Source of the DNA: Lampris incognitus
Lineage: Eukaryota > Chordata > Actinopteri > Lampriformes > Lampridae
DNA: 64,000 bases
Direction of reading: 5' to 3'
NCBI RefSeq assembly: GCF_029633865.1
Contig: NC_079215.1
Location: 52,945,985-53,009,984, forward strand
Shown piece by piece: positions 23,101 through 34,304 of this stretch; position 1 is the first letter of the stretch, and the number at the start of each line of letters is the position of its first letter. Under the pieces are notes generated by a model. It searched no databases. It was not told the origin of the DNA and saw nothing but the letters and a program-made list of their open reading frames with translations. Both the position numbers and the translations under genes were made by a program.

Positions 23101-23674
23101 ACCTGTTTGACTGCTGTTGAGAGCCAAGGGGGTCTCTCTTTTCATTGATATTTTCACCAAACAGGGAAGATTCTATGTCTGTTCTTTATGCGTGCATGCA
23201 CTTTGAGTACACAGTCCCCTAAAAGTAATCTCATTCTGTTAATGTTCTGATGTAGGCCCAACAACTGTTGCACTCTTTCCCCCTGGACACACGGTTAAAG
23301 GATGGAAGTAAGTTTGTGTCACAAACACATTCCTATCAATAGACTAAAAATCCCAAGTTTTAATATTGATAACAGTAAAATTCACATACAGGCACAGGGT
23401 TTACATGAAATATTTGTTCTCCTTAGGTTTGTTTTGGCAGTCGCCAAAAAGACCTCCATCGACCATAGAATTCGACTTGAAAGACTCTTTGTGAGTGAGC
23501 TGTCCTTTTTATACCTTTGTTCAATCTACTTTCCTGTTACTGATTAAACATTGTCATGCCCTCTTTTAACCCTATCAGGCACTTCACTTTCATTGTCAGT
23601 ATGGCCCGTCTGTTGGCAATGATCTATAACATCCCTTTCTCAGAAAAGGTAGGCCACAGGCAGAATGAACATGT

Positions 23675-23721
<47 letters not shown>

Positions 23722-24586
23722 ATATTTTGGGAGAGTTAATGGGTTTTTTTCCCTCCCCAGGATCTATCAGAAGAATCAGTGGATAAAATTCTCTGTGATG
23801 TCAAGATTCCAGAATACCAGCCTTCAGAGAAAGTAGGTTTCTTTGATCTGTGATTTTAATTTAGTACATCTATGACCAAAAAATCTGTGAGTAATGGTCA
23901 CATCTTTAAGAAAGTCAAAAGTACTCATCCGGGTAGCGTAGCGGTCTGTTCTGTTGCCTACCAACACAGGGCTCGCCAGGTCGAATCCCCTGTGTTACCT
24001 CCGGCTGTGTCTGTGTGTGGGAAGCCGGATGTGGGTATGTGTCCTGGTCGCTGCACTAGTGCCTCCTCTGGTCGGTCAGGGTGCCTGTTCGGGGGGGAGG
24101 GGGAACTGGGGGGAATGATATGATCCTCCCACGCGCTACGTCCCTCTGGTGAAACTCCTCACTGTCAGATGAAAAGAAACGGCTGGCGACTCCGCATGTA
24201 TCGGAGGAGGCATGTGGTAGTCTGTGGCCCTTCTCGGATCGGCAGAGGGGGTGGAGCAGCGACCGGGGTGGCTTGGAAAATAGGGTAATTGGACAAATAC
24301 GATTGGGGAGAAAAATGGGAAAAAAGCCACAAAAAAAAAGGAAGTCAAAAGTGTTGTTGGTGTGTGTCTCTATTTGTGCCCGCCAGCATATTGAGACAGA
24401 CGAGACGGCACGGAAACCTAATCATATGAAGATGGCGTTGAGCAGTGAGGAAGAGAGGGATGCCATCATTCAGCTAGAGGAAGCCATCTCTGCTAACAGT
24501 GTTACACCAGGTACATCCAAACAAACAAACAAAGTGACCAACACTCACTGGAACACTTCTTTATGGAGCTCATGTTAACTATAGCC

Positions 24587-24669
<83 letters not shown>

Positions 24670-26505
24670 CGCTGTAGAGAGGTTACAGATGTCCCCGCTG
24701 CAGTTTGAGAAGGATGATGACAGTAATGGCCACATGGACTTTGTGGCTGCAGCGTCAGTTCTTAGAGCCCATATGTACTCCATTGAGGCCGCTGATCGTC
24801 TCAAGATAAAACGCATTGCTGGCAAGATCATACCTGCTATTGCCACAGCAACGGCTGCTGTTGCTGGACTGGTGAGAACAGACCAAAATTAGTACACATT
24901 TCCCATTGCCTGTTTCTTACAGAAAGTCAGTCCTAAAAATTAGATTTACAGAAATTGAGATGAGAGAAAAAAAAGATTCTCTCCCAATCACATCCATACA
25001 TGCTTGACAATACACAAAACATTATCACTGGATTTCTCAGTCTCAATGAAACAAGGTATTTTCCATGTGACTGAAACTTTCAGATGTTTCAGAAGTCTTA
25101 ATAAATAGAAAATATATCAGTACAGCAGTTCTGTGGAAAACTAACAATGAAATAATTCCTGTCTTCATTTTATGGTATGTTGGAATGTTTTCCAGAAAGA
25201 ATGATTGACCCAATCATTAACATAATAATTAACACAATAATTGGGTATTTCAAGCAGCAGAAACTCAGTGGTGAAATTAATTCCATAGTCATATTTTACA
25301 CTTTATGTGCAACATTTTTCTGTGTGTACATGTATGGTTGTGTGTTTGATGGTGTGAATGTTCAATTTTGTTCTTTGACTCACGTAGGTGGCACTAGAGC
25401 TGATTAAGGTGGTGGGAGGCTACGAGTTTGAATCGTTCAAAAACTGCTTCTTTAACCTGGCCATCCCTGTAGTGGTGCTCACTGAGACTGCCCCTGTCAA
25501 AAGGACATACATCAGGTACGGGGGCCACATATGTACAAAAAGACAGACGCACACATTTATGCAATTTACTGACTCCTCTGTGATCCCCTGCCCAGGGAAA
25601 ACATCTCCTTCTCCATTTGGGACCATTGGACTGTCTATGGCCATGATGACTTCACTCTTTCTGACTTTATCAGTGCTGTGAGGGTGAGAAAGTGTAGTAA
25701 TAATAATAATAGAGAACTTATCAGTACAGTTCCAAGGTGTTTTTGAAGATCAAAGTATAAGGAATAAATTAAAACTTAAAGGGAAGAAAAGTAATAACAA
25801 AATGTTATATTATGTTGTGCCATCAATAATCTTGTTGCATTTTTTTTAGGAGAACTATGGAGTTGAACCCATCATGGTGGTCCACGGTGTGAAGATGCTC
25901 TATGTTCCTGTAATGCCCGGGCACAGCAAAAGACTCAAGCTGACGTAAGCGCTATTATTGTGGAAACAATTTCCTGTCTTGATTTTCCTCTCCTCTCTGT
26001 TCAAAATGAATTGTTTTAAATTCTTCCTTTGCTGCGACGAGGTCACCATGCAAGCTCCGGTGTAGAACAGTGCCTGCAATAGCTAGAAGGCAGTTTAGTT
26101 TCTTGCTCAAGGGAACTTTCCCCATGGGGGAGTGAGCCTGGGCCTGCTGGCTGAAGGACTTCCTCACCCTGGCTGCTCTGCTGCCCTACCCTCGATCCCA
26201 AAACTTAACTCACTTTAATATACTGGGATGATTCCCAAATTTGATTCCAAGTACATACAAGCCAGTTCTCCTCTTCTCCTAAATTGCTTTGAAATGATTC
26301 ACTCCTACTGTGGGTCGGACCAAGTGCATTAAATCCCTTCCTCATCTGACCCTGCAGGATGCACAAGCTGATCAAGCCGTCGGTGGATCGCCGCTATGTG
26401 GACCTGACCGTGTCGTTTTCTCCCGAGACAGACGGAGAGGAAGACCTGCCTGGTCCCCCCATCAGGTACTACTTCAGCCGTGACGCAGACGGAGGACTGC
26501 CCTGA
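14513..26505 (+). CDS. uba6: uba6: ubiquitin-like modifier-activating enzyme 6 (E1)
   Basis: Cytosolic E1 that adenylates ubiquitin (and FAT10 in mammals), forms a thioester and charges the E2 UBE2Z. Coding exons: 14513-14553, 14797-14891, 15072-15100, 15276-15370, 15928-16039, 16418-16498, 16616-16738, 17318-17441, 18292-18395, 18586-18648, 18739-18815, 19085-19151, 19238-19381, 19561-19707, 19801-19881, 20798-20875, 21235-21416, 21703-21808, 21964-22053, 22185-22265, 22370-22498, 23256-23307, 23427-23490, 23579-23648, 23761-23832, 24387-24510, 24678-24871, 25388-25515, 25596-25683, 25850-25944, 26358-26505. These give 1027 residues (human 1052; the N-terminus is shorter). The inactive adenylation repeat contains [13 protein letters not shown]. 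The active adenylation domain starts near 435 ([20 protein letters not shown]) with [17 protein letters not shown]. The catalytic cysteine is Cys594 in [12 protein letters not shown]. The C-terminal ubiquitin-fold domain ends GPPIRYYFS. Intron 1 uses a GC donor; all others are GT-AG. Microsatellites abut several acceptors and a SINE occupies intron 25. The frame is unbroken. Confidence 0.97.
15208..15262 (+). repeat. (GT)n microsatellite before uba6 exon 4
   Basis: A run of GT with a short GCGCGC interruption ends in a T tract and TATACAG, the acceptor of exon 4 at 15275. Cys-Val-rich reading frames over it are artefacts. Confidence 0.95.
17728..17870 (+). repeat. SINE-like repeat with B box in uba6 intron 8
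   Basis: The sequence GAATGGTTATAGCGCATGCC and the B-box match AGTTCGATTCC (17778-17788) resemble the head of a tRNA-derived SINE. It is followed by GCCGGTGACTTTTGTTGCAT and an A/T-rich tail. Only one copy lies in the window, so the family call is tentative. Confidence 0.5.
18482..18580 (+). repeat. compound (TG)n(TC)n microsatellite at uba6 exon 10
   Basis: About 60 bases of TG are followed by about 28 of TC and a T run, ending TTTCAG at 18585. The TC and T tracts together are the polypyrimidine tract of the exon 10 acceptor. Confidence 0.95.
18958..19032 (+). repeat. (TC)n and (TA)n microsatellite in uba6 intron 11
   Basis: Short TC repeats are followed by TATATGTG units and an uninterrupted TA run to 19031, upstream of exon 12 (19085). 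Confidence 0.9.
20018..20104 (+). repeat. (TTTC)n microsatellite in uba6 intron 15
   Basis: About 21 perfect TTTC tetramers. The intron (19882-20797) is otherwise A/T-rich with no recognised feature. Confidence 0.97.
22499..23255 (+). other. uba6 intron 21, no distinct feature
   Basis: A 757-base intron with no coding signal. It begins with a short stretch (AGGGGCTCTTAACTCTGGTC) resembling a hAT end fragment; no matching second end was found. Confidence 0.4.
23680..23719 (+). repeat. (CA)n microsatellite before uba6 exon 25
   Basis: About 20 CA units, 41 bases upstream of exon 25, whose acceptor CCCTCCCCAG ends at 23760. Confidence 0.95.
23923..24341 (+). mobile_element. tRNA-derived SINE (family 1) in uba6 intron 25
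   Basis: A full-length relative of the SINE at 7567, with A box TAGCGTAGCGG at 23934-23944 and a decayed B box (AGGTCGAATCC). It is flanked by perfect 11-base target duplications AAGTCAAAAGT at 23912-23922 and 24342-24352, which fix its ends and show LINE-type insertion. The A-rich 3' end abuts the second duplication. Exon 26 begins only 34 bases downstream, at 24387. Confidence 0.9.
24590..24666 (+). repeat. long (GT)n microsatellite before uba6 exon 27
   Basis: About 38 GT units stop 11 bases before the exon 27 acceptor GCTGTAG (ends 24677). Exon 27 therefore has almost no conventional pyrimidine tract. Confidence 0.97.
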
Positions 26506-28200
26506 CATCTTCCCATACGTCATCATCTGCAAACCTCCTGTGTCCTTATTTGCCGTCTCCCATGTATCCTGTTTCACCCCTAAAACTTTGGGCCTGGGCC
26601 AGGATCTTTGCGCTAGTCATGTCACATCATGAAGAAATCTCTTGGCCCTGAGCACGAGGTCCCAGTAACTTCATGGAGCAAGGAAGACCAACGCTGGGCC
26701 CAGCTGTTCTCACCTGAGCCCCAGCCCTTTGGACCACTAGGCGACTCACGTAGCACTTACCTGTGTACATACATTCTGTTCTGTTTTCTACTCTGGTTTA
26801 ATGCACAGCTCTGCAGGTGCCAATGCCTTAATTAATGATTTTGTTGTGTTTTTGAGTCTCAGAGTGAAAGCTATGTTTACAGATTGCAAGATAACACCAC
26901 CCCCCACCCCCCAAACTCAGAGCCCATTTATTTCTTTTGTAACCCTGTAATATGGTTTGAGAAGGGTCTAAACTGGGAGCGGAGGGGTTCTAGTTTGTAA
27001 GGATCACCTCAACTCCTCTTCCCCATATTGACTTATGAGCAGGAAGAACCTCTCCTTGAGATTGGCTTGCTGGTGGATCTCTCCCCTCTCAAAAAAGGGC
27101 CAAGCTATTTTGTGGCACATTTTCAAAGTGTTAACGGTGGACAATGGCAAATCCATTAAAGAAATTAACATTGTGTTTTGACAGGATTTTGCTCATTATG
27201 ACCACTTTGACTGCCTCATAAGACAAGCTTTTGTTTCCACTGTAGAAGATTATTACCAAAGCATTTGACGTTACAGATCAGACCCACAGGTAGCCTAAGC
27301 TGCTAGTTGTAACTGCGGTATGGAAGATTTTGGTGATTGCTAGGAAAGACTCTCTTATCACAGTTGGGGAGGGGGAGAACAGTAGGAACATACTTGAATA
27401 GACTGACTGGCCTGGATTTTACGTCTTTCGCAAAGGAAAAAAAAATTGCGGTTTTACATAAACAAAACATCTGTAGCAACAGTTGACATCACACACAGTT
27501 GAAATCACACTTTTTTTTCTAAAGCATTAAAAAAATTATTTGAATTTACAGTGTTTGACTTTAAGGGATGTCTGTCCATTAAACATATTTATTTGTTAGT
27601 TCGTCAATGTTATTTTTATGTGAAATTGAGCCTGCTTTGAGCTCTGAGTTATGATGCACTGGTTAGTTAAAGAAACAGAATCACGTCAACTCGAGTTGCT
27701 TCTTGAGTTGCCAAAGTTGCTTCTCTTCCTTTTTGTTTGAGTGGGAGATTCCCAAAAGAATCTGATTTAACAGTGTTTAGTGAGGTAAAAGGGGACTGCC
27801 ACCATCTTTGGTCCATTTGGGAAAAAAACCCTCTAGTATGGAAGTTACTGATCCACCTTAAGGAGCAATTTTTTGCCGTAGAGTTCACATTTAAATCGAG
27901 CATCTAGAAGTCTCGATGACCGATGTCTTAAAATGGCTGTCAGCCACATTCATTCTTTCCCCTAGACCCAGAGCTGGCCAGTTTATTTTGCACAAAGTGT
28001 ACCATGCTGACAATAGTTCATGTGCAATGAATGATGTTCTAACTAAAAAGATGATGACGTGTCTGATGATCCATGTTCTTGTTGTGAAGGACAATTCAAT
28101 GAATAATCTAATAAAATGTAAGCTTTCAGGATATCCTTAAGACAAATGGCTTTGTGACTTCATAAAAACAAAGTGTAAGAAATACAGCAAAAGTCATTTT
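26506..28200 (+). other. uba6 3' untranslated region
   Basis: No further coding exon follows the uba6 stop. The best polyadenylation signal is AATAAA at about 28110-28115. The intervening 1.6 kb is A/T-rich with short stops in all frames, typical of a long 3' untranslated region. Where transcription actually ends is not visible. Confidence 0.5.
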
Positions 28201-28214
28201 CTCGGAGGAAAAAA

Positions 28215-28655
28215 AGCCCAACCCAGACACCCCCCCCCCATTTTCTTCCAATTGTACTTGGCCAATTACCCCACTCTTCCGAGCGGTCCCGATCTCTGCT
28301 CCATCTCCTCTGCCGATCCGGGGAGGGCTGCAGACTACCACATGCCTCCTCCGATACATGTGGAGTCGCCAGACACTTCTTTTCATCTGACGGTGTGGAG
28401 TTAAGCCAGGGGGACATAGTGCATGGGAGGATCACGCTATTCCCCCAGTTCCCCCTCCCACCTGAACAAGTGCCCCGACTGACCAGAGGAGGCGCTAGTG
28501 CAGCAACCAGGAACCATACCCATATCCGGCTTCCAACGCGCAGACACGTTCAATTGTGTCTGTAGGGACGCCCGACCAAGCCGGAGGTAACACGGGGATT
28601 CGAACCAATGATCCCCGTGTGTTGGTTGGCAACGGAAAAGACCGCTGCAATTCAT
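28215..28655 (-). repeat. tRNA-derived SINE (family 1), minus orientation
   Basis: Read on the minus strand it has the family 1 body (TGGCGACTCCACATGTATCG) and a head with a diverged B box at about 28594-28604 (rc of GATTCGAACCA). Several head bases differ from the A-box consensus. It lies just past the inferred uba6 3' end. Confidence 0.8.
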
Positions 28656-28829
28656 TTCTAGTTTGATCTGTTGTTGTCCCCTATATTCATCATTCAGTAT
28701 TGTTTTAGGGGAGTCGTAAAGTAGGTCCTGCTCTGCTACTGCCCGTACTAGTTCTAATAAATGTTTAGGATTTTTGATTTTTTTTTTTTGTGTTTTGATT
28801 TACGTTATTAATTACTGAGTGGAAATTCA

Positions 28830-29157
28830 TGCTCTGCATTTAACCCATCCTAGCTGTGTAGCTAGGAGCAGTGGTCAGCTGCCATGCAACACCTGAGGAC
28901 CAACTCCGGTTTTGTCTTGCCATATCTCGGTCAGGGACATAGACAGGAGTATGAACCCTAACATGCATGTCTTTTTGATGATGGTGGGGGAAACTGTAGC
29001 ACCTGGGGAAAAACCCACCGCAGACACAGGGAGAACATGCAAACTCCACATAGAGGACGACCTGGATGACCCCCAGATTGGACAACCCCGGGATTCAAAC
29101 CCAGGGCCTTCTTGCTGTATGACAACAGTGCTAACCACTGGGCTACTGTGCCGCCCA
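28830..29157 (-). repeat. SINE-like repeat (family 2), minus orientation
   Basis: Inverted relative of the repeat at 2170. On the minus strand it starts GGGCGGCACAGTAGCCCAG, carries GGGTTTGAATCCC as a degenerate B box, and contains AAAGACATGCATGTTAGGG. It ends near 28830 with GAATTTCCACTCAGTAATT. Confidence 0.75.
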
Positions 29158-29450
29158 ACCGCACAATCAACCATACATTTCTCGATGATGGACACGGATT
29201 TCAAAATGTGGCAGAGCAGCAGCCTGTCCAAGCATCGCAACATAGCAGAGTTACAGGTATAGTAACTCAGAACAGCTACAGTATACAGGATCGTAATGGA
29301 AGGCAAGTGTGTAATGTTCTCCCTTAGCTCAATGACCTAAGACACCATAGTCTAAGTGCACTTGACACTTTGAATGTCTTTGGCTGTGCAAACATAGATC
29401 TAAAGGTTTAGGGTTTTTCAGGATAGATTTTCCATTCAAGCCATCAGTTA

Positions 29451-31089
29451 CAGTGCATCCAGAAAGTATTCACACCCCTTCACTTTCCCCACATTTTGTT
29501 ATGTTACAGCCTTATTCCAAAATGGATTAAATTCCTTTTTTTCTCATCAATCTACACACAATACCCCATAATAACAAAGTGAAAAATGTTTTGTAGAAAT
29601 TTTTGCAAATTTATTAAAAATAAAAAACTGAAATATTGCATGTACATAAGTATTCACACCCTTTGCTATGACACTCAAAATTGAGCTCAGGTTCATCCTG
29701 TTTCCACTGATCATCCTTGAGATGTTTCTACATCTTGATTGGAGTCCACCTGTAGTAAATTCAATGGATTGGACATGATTTGGAAAGGCGCACACCTGTC
29801 TATATAAGGTCCCACTGTTGACAGTGCATGTCAGAGCAGAAACCAAGCCATGAAGTCAAAGGAATTGTCTGTGGACCTCTGAGACAGGATTGTATCGAGG
29901 CACAGATCTGGGGAAGGGTACAAAAAAATGTCTACAGCTTTGAAGGTCCTGAAGAGCACAGTGGTCTCCATCATTCATAAATGGAAGAAGTTTGGATCCA
30001 CCAGGACTCTTCCTAGAGCTGGCCGCCCAGCCAAACTGAGCAATCGGGGGAGAAGGGCCTTGGTCAGGGAGGTGACCAAGAACCCGATGGTCACTCTGAC
30101 AGAGCTCCAGTGTTCCTCTGTGGAGATGGGAGAACCTTCCAGAAGGACAACCATATCTGCAGCACTCCACCAATCAGGCCTTTATGGTAGAGTGGCCAGA
30201 TGGAAGCCTCTGCTCTGTAAAAGGCAGATGACAGCCCACTTAGAGTTTGCCAGAAAGCACCTAAAGGACTCTCAGACCACGAGAAACAAGATTCTCTGGT
30301 CTGATGAAACCAAGATTGAACTCTTTAGCCTGAATGCCAAACGTCACGTCTGGAGGAAACCAGGCACCTCTCATCACCTTGCTAATACCATCCCTACAGT
30401 GAAGCATGGTGGTGGCAGCATCATGCTGTGGGGATGTTCTTCAGCGGCAGGAACTGGGAGACTAGTCAGAATCGAGGGAAAGATGAATGGAGCAAAGTAC
30501 AGAGAGATCCTTGATGTAAACCTGCTCCAGAGCGCTCAGGACCTCAGACTGGGGTGAAGGTTTACCTTTCGACACGACAACGACCCTAAGCACACAGCCA
30601 AGACAACGAAGGAGTGGCTTCGGGAGAAGTCTGTGAATGTCCTTGAGTTGCCCAGCCAGAGCCGAGACTTGAACCCCATTGAAAATTTCTGGAAAGACCT
30701 GAAAATAGCTGTGCAGCGATGCTCCCCATCTAACCTTACAGAGCTTGAGAGGATCTGCAGAGAAGAATGGGAGAAATACCCCAAATATAGGTGTGCCAAG
30801 CTTGTAGCTTCATACCCAAGAAGACTTGAGGCTGTAATCGCTGCCAAAGGCGCCTCAACCAAGTACTGAGTAAAGGGTGTGAATACTCAGGTATGTACAT
30901 GCAATATTTCCGTTTTTTATTTTTAATAAATTTGCAAAAATTTCTACAAAACCTTCTTCACTTTGTCATTATGGGGTATTGTATGTAGATTGATGAGAAA
31001 AAAAGGAATTTAATCCATTTTGGAATAAGGCTGTAACATCACAAAATGTGGGGAAAGTGAAGGGGTGTGAATACTTTCTGGATGCATTG
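29451..31089 (+). mobile_element. Tc1-like transposon with IR/DR ends (copy 1)
   Basis: The 1639-bp element begins CAGTGCATCCAGAAAG and ends with the inverted CTTTCTGGATGCATTG. TA dinucleotides flank it (29449-29450 and 31090-31091). The terminal repeats are about 210 bases long and each contains an outer and an inner AGTATTCACACCC-type direct repeat (29464 and about 29648), the IR/DR layout known from Sleeping Beauty-type elements. A transposase gene lies inside. A sister copy is at 45938-47566. Confidence 0.93.
29850..30869 (+). pseudogene. Tc1 transposase, two nonsense codons
   Basis: From ATG 29850 one frame of 340 codons runs to the stop at 30867-30869, close to the usual Tc1 length of about 340. 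It carries helix-turn-helix sequence (MSTALKVLKSTVVSIIHKWK), an AGRPAKLS motif, and a DD34E triad: Asp in LWSDETK, Asp in [11 protein letters not shown], and Glu in [10 protein letters not shown]. Two in-frame TGA codons break it, at 29880-29882 and 30555-30557; at the second the sister copy reads CGA, consistent with CpG decay. No frameshift was seen. It is inactive as it stands. Confidence 0.9.
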
Positions 31090-32640
31090 TAAATCTCAAA
31101 ATCCTACGCTTCTATATGCAAACACTTCAAAATATGACCAACATTGCAAATGGAGCCAACAACATCTCGGCAGCAAGTATAGCATGAACAAATTAATGGA
31201 GAGGAGCTACAAGGCTTTAGGGGCTCATGTTCGTTTTAGGTAGCTCTTATCATAGCCTTTTTTGTACAATTGATCTAAAACTCATTTTAAATGCAAATAT
31301 ATGCAATTTTAGGGTGATTCGGGGAGCAGCATGTTTGTATCTTTTTTCCCCACAATGTTATTAAACTTTGAAAATCCAAAATGGTCATAATGACCATCTT
31401 GGTCGTAGTAGTATTTTAAGGCATTAGTATTCAGTCATGTGCCATGGAGGGCCATGTAAATGCAGGTTTACATTCCAACCCCACATTTCACTGGCTAGCA
31501 CACTTTCAACCAGCCCGATGAAGATTAATCACGGGTTCAAACTGGTGATGGCCCAACTTTTTTTTTTTGCCTGAAAATTAAGAAAATAATCAATGTTTCT
31601 CACCCAGGCCCCTTCCCATGATGCATGCTACATTTTTCTATACAAGCTGTTTCTCTGTTTTCTTAAAAACTGTGACAGTGGTAACACATTATCCATTATC
31701 CTAGCTTCAGCCAGGATCAGCTCCATTTGCACTGGACTCCTGCCTTTAGTTGAGCCAGAGTAAGTGCATCATCCTCCTCAAATTCTCTCCTGAAAACAAA
31801 ATGAAGTGGGTGAGTAGTAAAGTTAGGCTACCTGGACTGGTCAAATGTGATGCTAGCATAGATAAAGGCAAGGCAATGTAAGTTTATTTGTATAGCACAT
31901 TTTCATACACAGTGGTAACTAAAAGTACTTTACAATGTGCTTTAGTGGCATAATGTTTTCGGTCATTATGTCACTGTGTTGCTTGTAAGGGTGGGGATAC
32001 CTGCAGTCAGTTGAGACTGAAGAGGTCACTTCCCAGCTTCCCAGATAGCAAAGTGGCATTGAATCAACGTTGAATTATGGTCAACTCCATCATTTTGGCT
32101 GATGATGGAAAATCAACATTGAATCATTATCAGTCATTGTTGAATCACTAAATGTCTCTTTGTGTTGAAAATGAGACATTGAATCAGCACTGATATTTCA
32201 CCAATGATGATTTGACAGGCTCTTTTTAAGAAAATTTATAATGTATAATAGGCTCACCATACGCTCTCTTTCCCAGACATGTCCTCTTTTTTGGACCTAA
32301 AATATCAGTCTGGGTGGGATTTATAAATATCTGAAAATGTTCAGGTTCAGAACAGAGCAGAAGTTTTGCTCAGCAGCAGCTTTTTTTTATTTTCCATGGA
32401 AAACTAGTATTTCCATTATTTTGGCAGGTTGATATGTTGATATGAGATATACTTAAAATATGGATGTTTCCATATGCAGATGTTCAGCGAGACGTGGACT
32501 GCGCATTTAATACTTGAAGTAGCACTGGTGGTAGAAAATGAATGTAGGGCTTAATTTGTTTAATTAGGCTAAAACTAATTGATATTAATTAATCGTCTCA
32601 TTTGACCCGAGCTACTTGACTGCCCATTGCGCTGCCGGCA
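31090..32640. other. intergenic sequence with repeat fragments
   Basis: No gene was recognised. A fragment like the foldback element of 5075-5370 lies at about 31936-32022. A dispersed fish repeat (GGCAAGGCAATGTAAGTTTA) lies at about 31866-31935, related to 33855 and 38600. An imperfect repeat of ATTGAATCAACGTTGAAT type lies at 32055-32190. Confidence 0.45.
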
Positions 32641-33100
32641 CATCCAATCCAATCAAACCAACCTAGTATTCGGCCAATGAGGTTCGTTCATGTAGCTATG
32701 ACACGCCTCGCTCAAGTTCAAGTGTCCGTACGTCACAGCAACCAGCTGAGTCCCGCCATTCGTCCTCCTGTGACGCTTCCAAGCGGGTAAGACGCCAGCC
32801 AACTTCTTTAGTTAATGTTAGCAAGCTAGCGAGCTTACCTGGTTAGTTTAGCCACTTTTAGCTAGCTAACGTTAGCTGGCCAGTTTGCCCGCTCACTAAA
32901 AGTTCAGTGGTTATGTCATGATGGCTACGAAATCGAAGCTTTCCTATTAGCTAGCTAGCTAACGTTAGCTACTTTTCATCCATCTAGCTAGCTCAGTTTG
33001 TAGCGTGATGGATAGCTACTATACGTTTAATAGTTGGTTATCGTTACCTAACTTAGCTAAGTTAATTAAGGTGAGACGCTGGTTAGCTAGCTATCGATTT
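32640..33100 (+). promoter_or_regulatory. promoter-like block with candidate untranslated exon
   Basis: A GC-richer, CpG-containing segment carries an inverted CCAAT-type site (CGGCCAATGAGG, about 32672), a CRE-like TACGTCAC (about 32729) and CCGCCATT. A strong donor GTAAGA at 32787 follows AAGCGG. Downstream, GCTAGCTAACGTTAGC-type sequence recurs (about 32860-32965). Together these look like a teleost promoter with first exon and early intron, plus strand. No coding sequence could be linked with confidence; exon-like segments at 34305 and 34473 are the nearest candidates. Confidence 0.4.
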
Positions 33101-33101
33101 T

Positions 33102-33196
33102 GCTCTGGTCCAGGACGTTATTGAGTTTTTTTCCCCCGTAGTATGCGTTTCTAGTCTCAGTAAAAAAAAAAACTCAATAACGTCCTGGACCAGAGC
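33102..33196. repeat. perfect hairpin (about 30-bp arms)
   Basis: The left arm GCTCTGGTCCAGGACGTTAT at 33102-33121 continues into TGAGTTTTT; the right arm at about 33163-33196 is its exact inverse, ending ACCAGAGC. The loop is about 30 bases. No TA or longer target duplication is evident, so it could be a small inverted-repeat element or a local inverted duplication. Confidence 0.75.
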
Positions 33197-33543
33197 TAGT
33201 TTTGCTGTGCAGTCGCCATTTTCTTAGCTATGGCTAAGCACCGTGTAATAGTGAATACCCTATTCGCTATTACAAGGTGGGTCCCTGCTAAGGCGAAATA
33301 AAAATAAGTTAGTTTCCGGTTACTCGACCGACCCTAGCTGGATGGTTGAGCCTAAACATTTTTTAGTGATATCGTTTGAAAAAAAAAAGTTAGAGGAAAG
33401 AACACGTAACACAACTAAAATGTTCTTTAATATTAATAAAAACATCAGCTGATCACACGGTTGCAACCAAATTATCTATCGCTCTCTTTGGCTGTCATTC
33501 CACGTTGCTTGAGCAAAACGCGCTACTGCGTATTTGCGTCTAT

Positions 33544-33710
33544 ATTGTAACGCGCATGGATAAGTAGACACGCTGGCCCCTGGCTGGCGGGTCTGACTCT
33601 TTAGTCGAGCGGTTAGCCACGCCTCCTGCGGCGCGGGCGATACGGGTTTGCTTCCCGGCTGCGGCAGTTCCTGTGGTTGCGTTGTCCCCCGATTTCGCTA
33701 CAATATTGTG
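33544..33710 (+). repeat. tRNA-like repeat at the start of copy A
   Basis: The sequence between TGTAACGCGC and GCTACA carries an A-box match TAGTCGAGCGG (33602-33612) and a B-box-like GGGTTTGCTTCCC; copy B (38292-38450) has GGGTTCGCTTCCC. It is a tRNA-derived dispersed repeat bounded by TG...CA-like ends and not a folded tRNA gene. Its class (SINE or very short LTR-like unit) is undecided. Confidence 0.5.
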
Positions 33711-34304
33711 TACAAATAGGGTGACGGGATGCAAACAGTCCAAATGCGGGGAAAAAAGTAAGATTTTGCGAGACAGTGTGTGTGACGGATAGGAATGTCC
33801 TAAAAGGTTTTTAAAAAAAAGAAATATTATTTTCATAACCTAAATGAGGCTGTTTAAGTCAAGGCAAGTTCATTTGTATAGCACATTTCAGCATCAAGGC
33901 AACTCAAAGCAGGTGTTTAAGCAACTAGTTCTTGAATAAACGCCTTTAAACGTTTTAAACGTACCTTGCCATTTGAGTTATATATTTGTTTTTACCCCAT
34001 TTATGCTGTCATTTCCGGTCTGTGTTTGGAACGTAAACTGACAGTTTCTGCAAAGCGATTTTTTTCCGATTATTGGCAAAAACGTAACGATTATCAATAG
34101 CGAAATTATCATATTGATGCCAACCCTAGTGTTAATGTTTTTCCCCCACCCTCTCCCTATTGATTGATTCTGTAACATGTAACTCTTTTGAACATCAGCC
34201 CACCATAAGTTTCCTTGCAGAAATTCTTTGCACAGTTTGCATTAATGTAGTGCAGAAGGCCACTGTCTTTAATAAGTTTAATTTTGTTCATTTTGTTCGT
34301 TCAG

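Noticed and set aside
24593-24892. Cys-Val-repeat protein frames over (GT)n runs
   Set aside because: They are translations of microsatellites; the real coding part is uba6 exon 27 only.
29850-30869. Intact Tc1 transposase gene
   Set aside because: Two in-frame TGA codons interrupt it. Only the element at 38667-40249 has an uninterrupted transposase.
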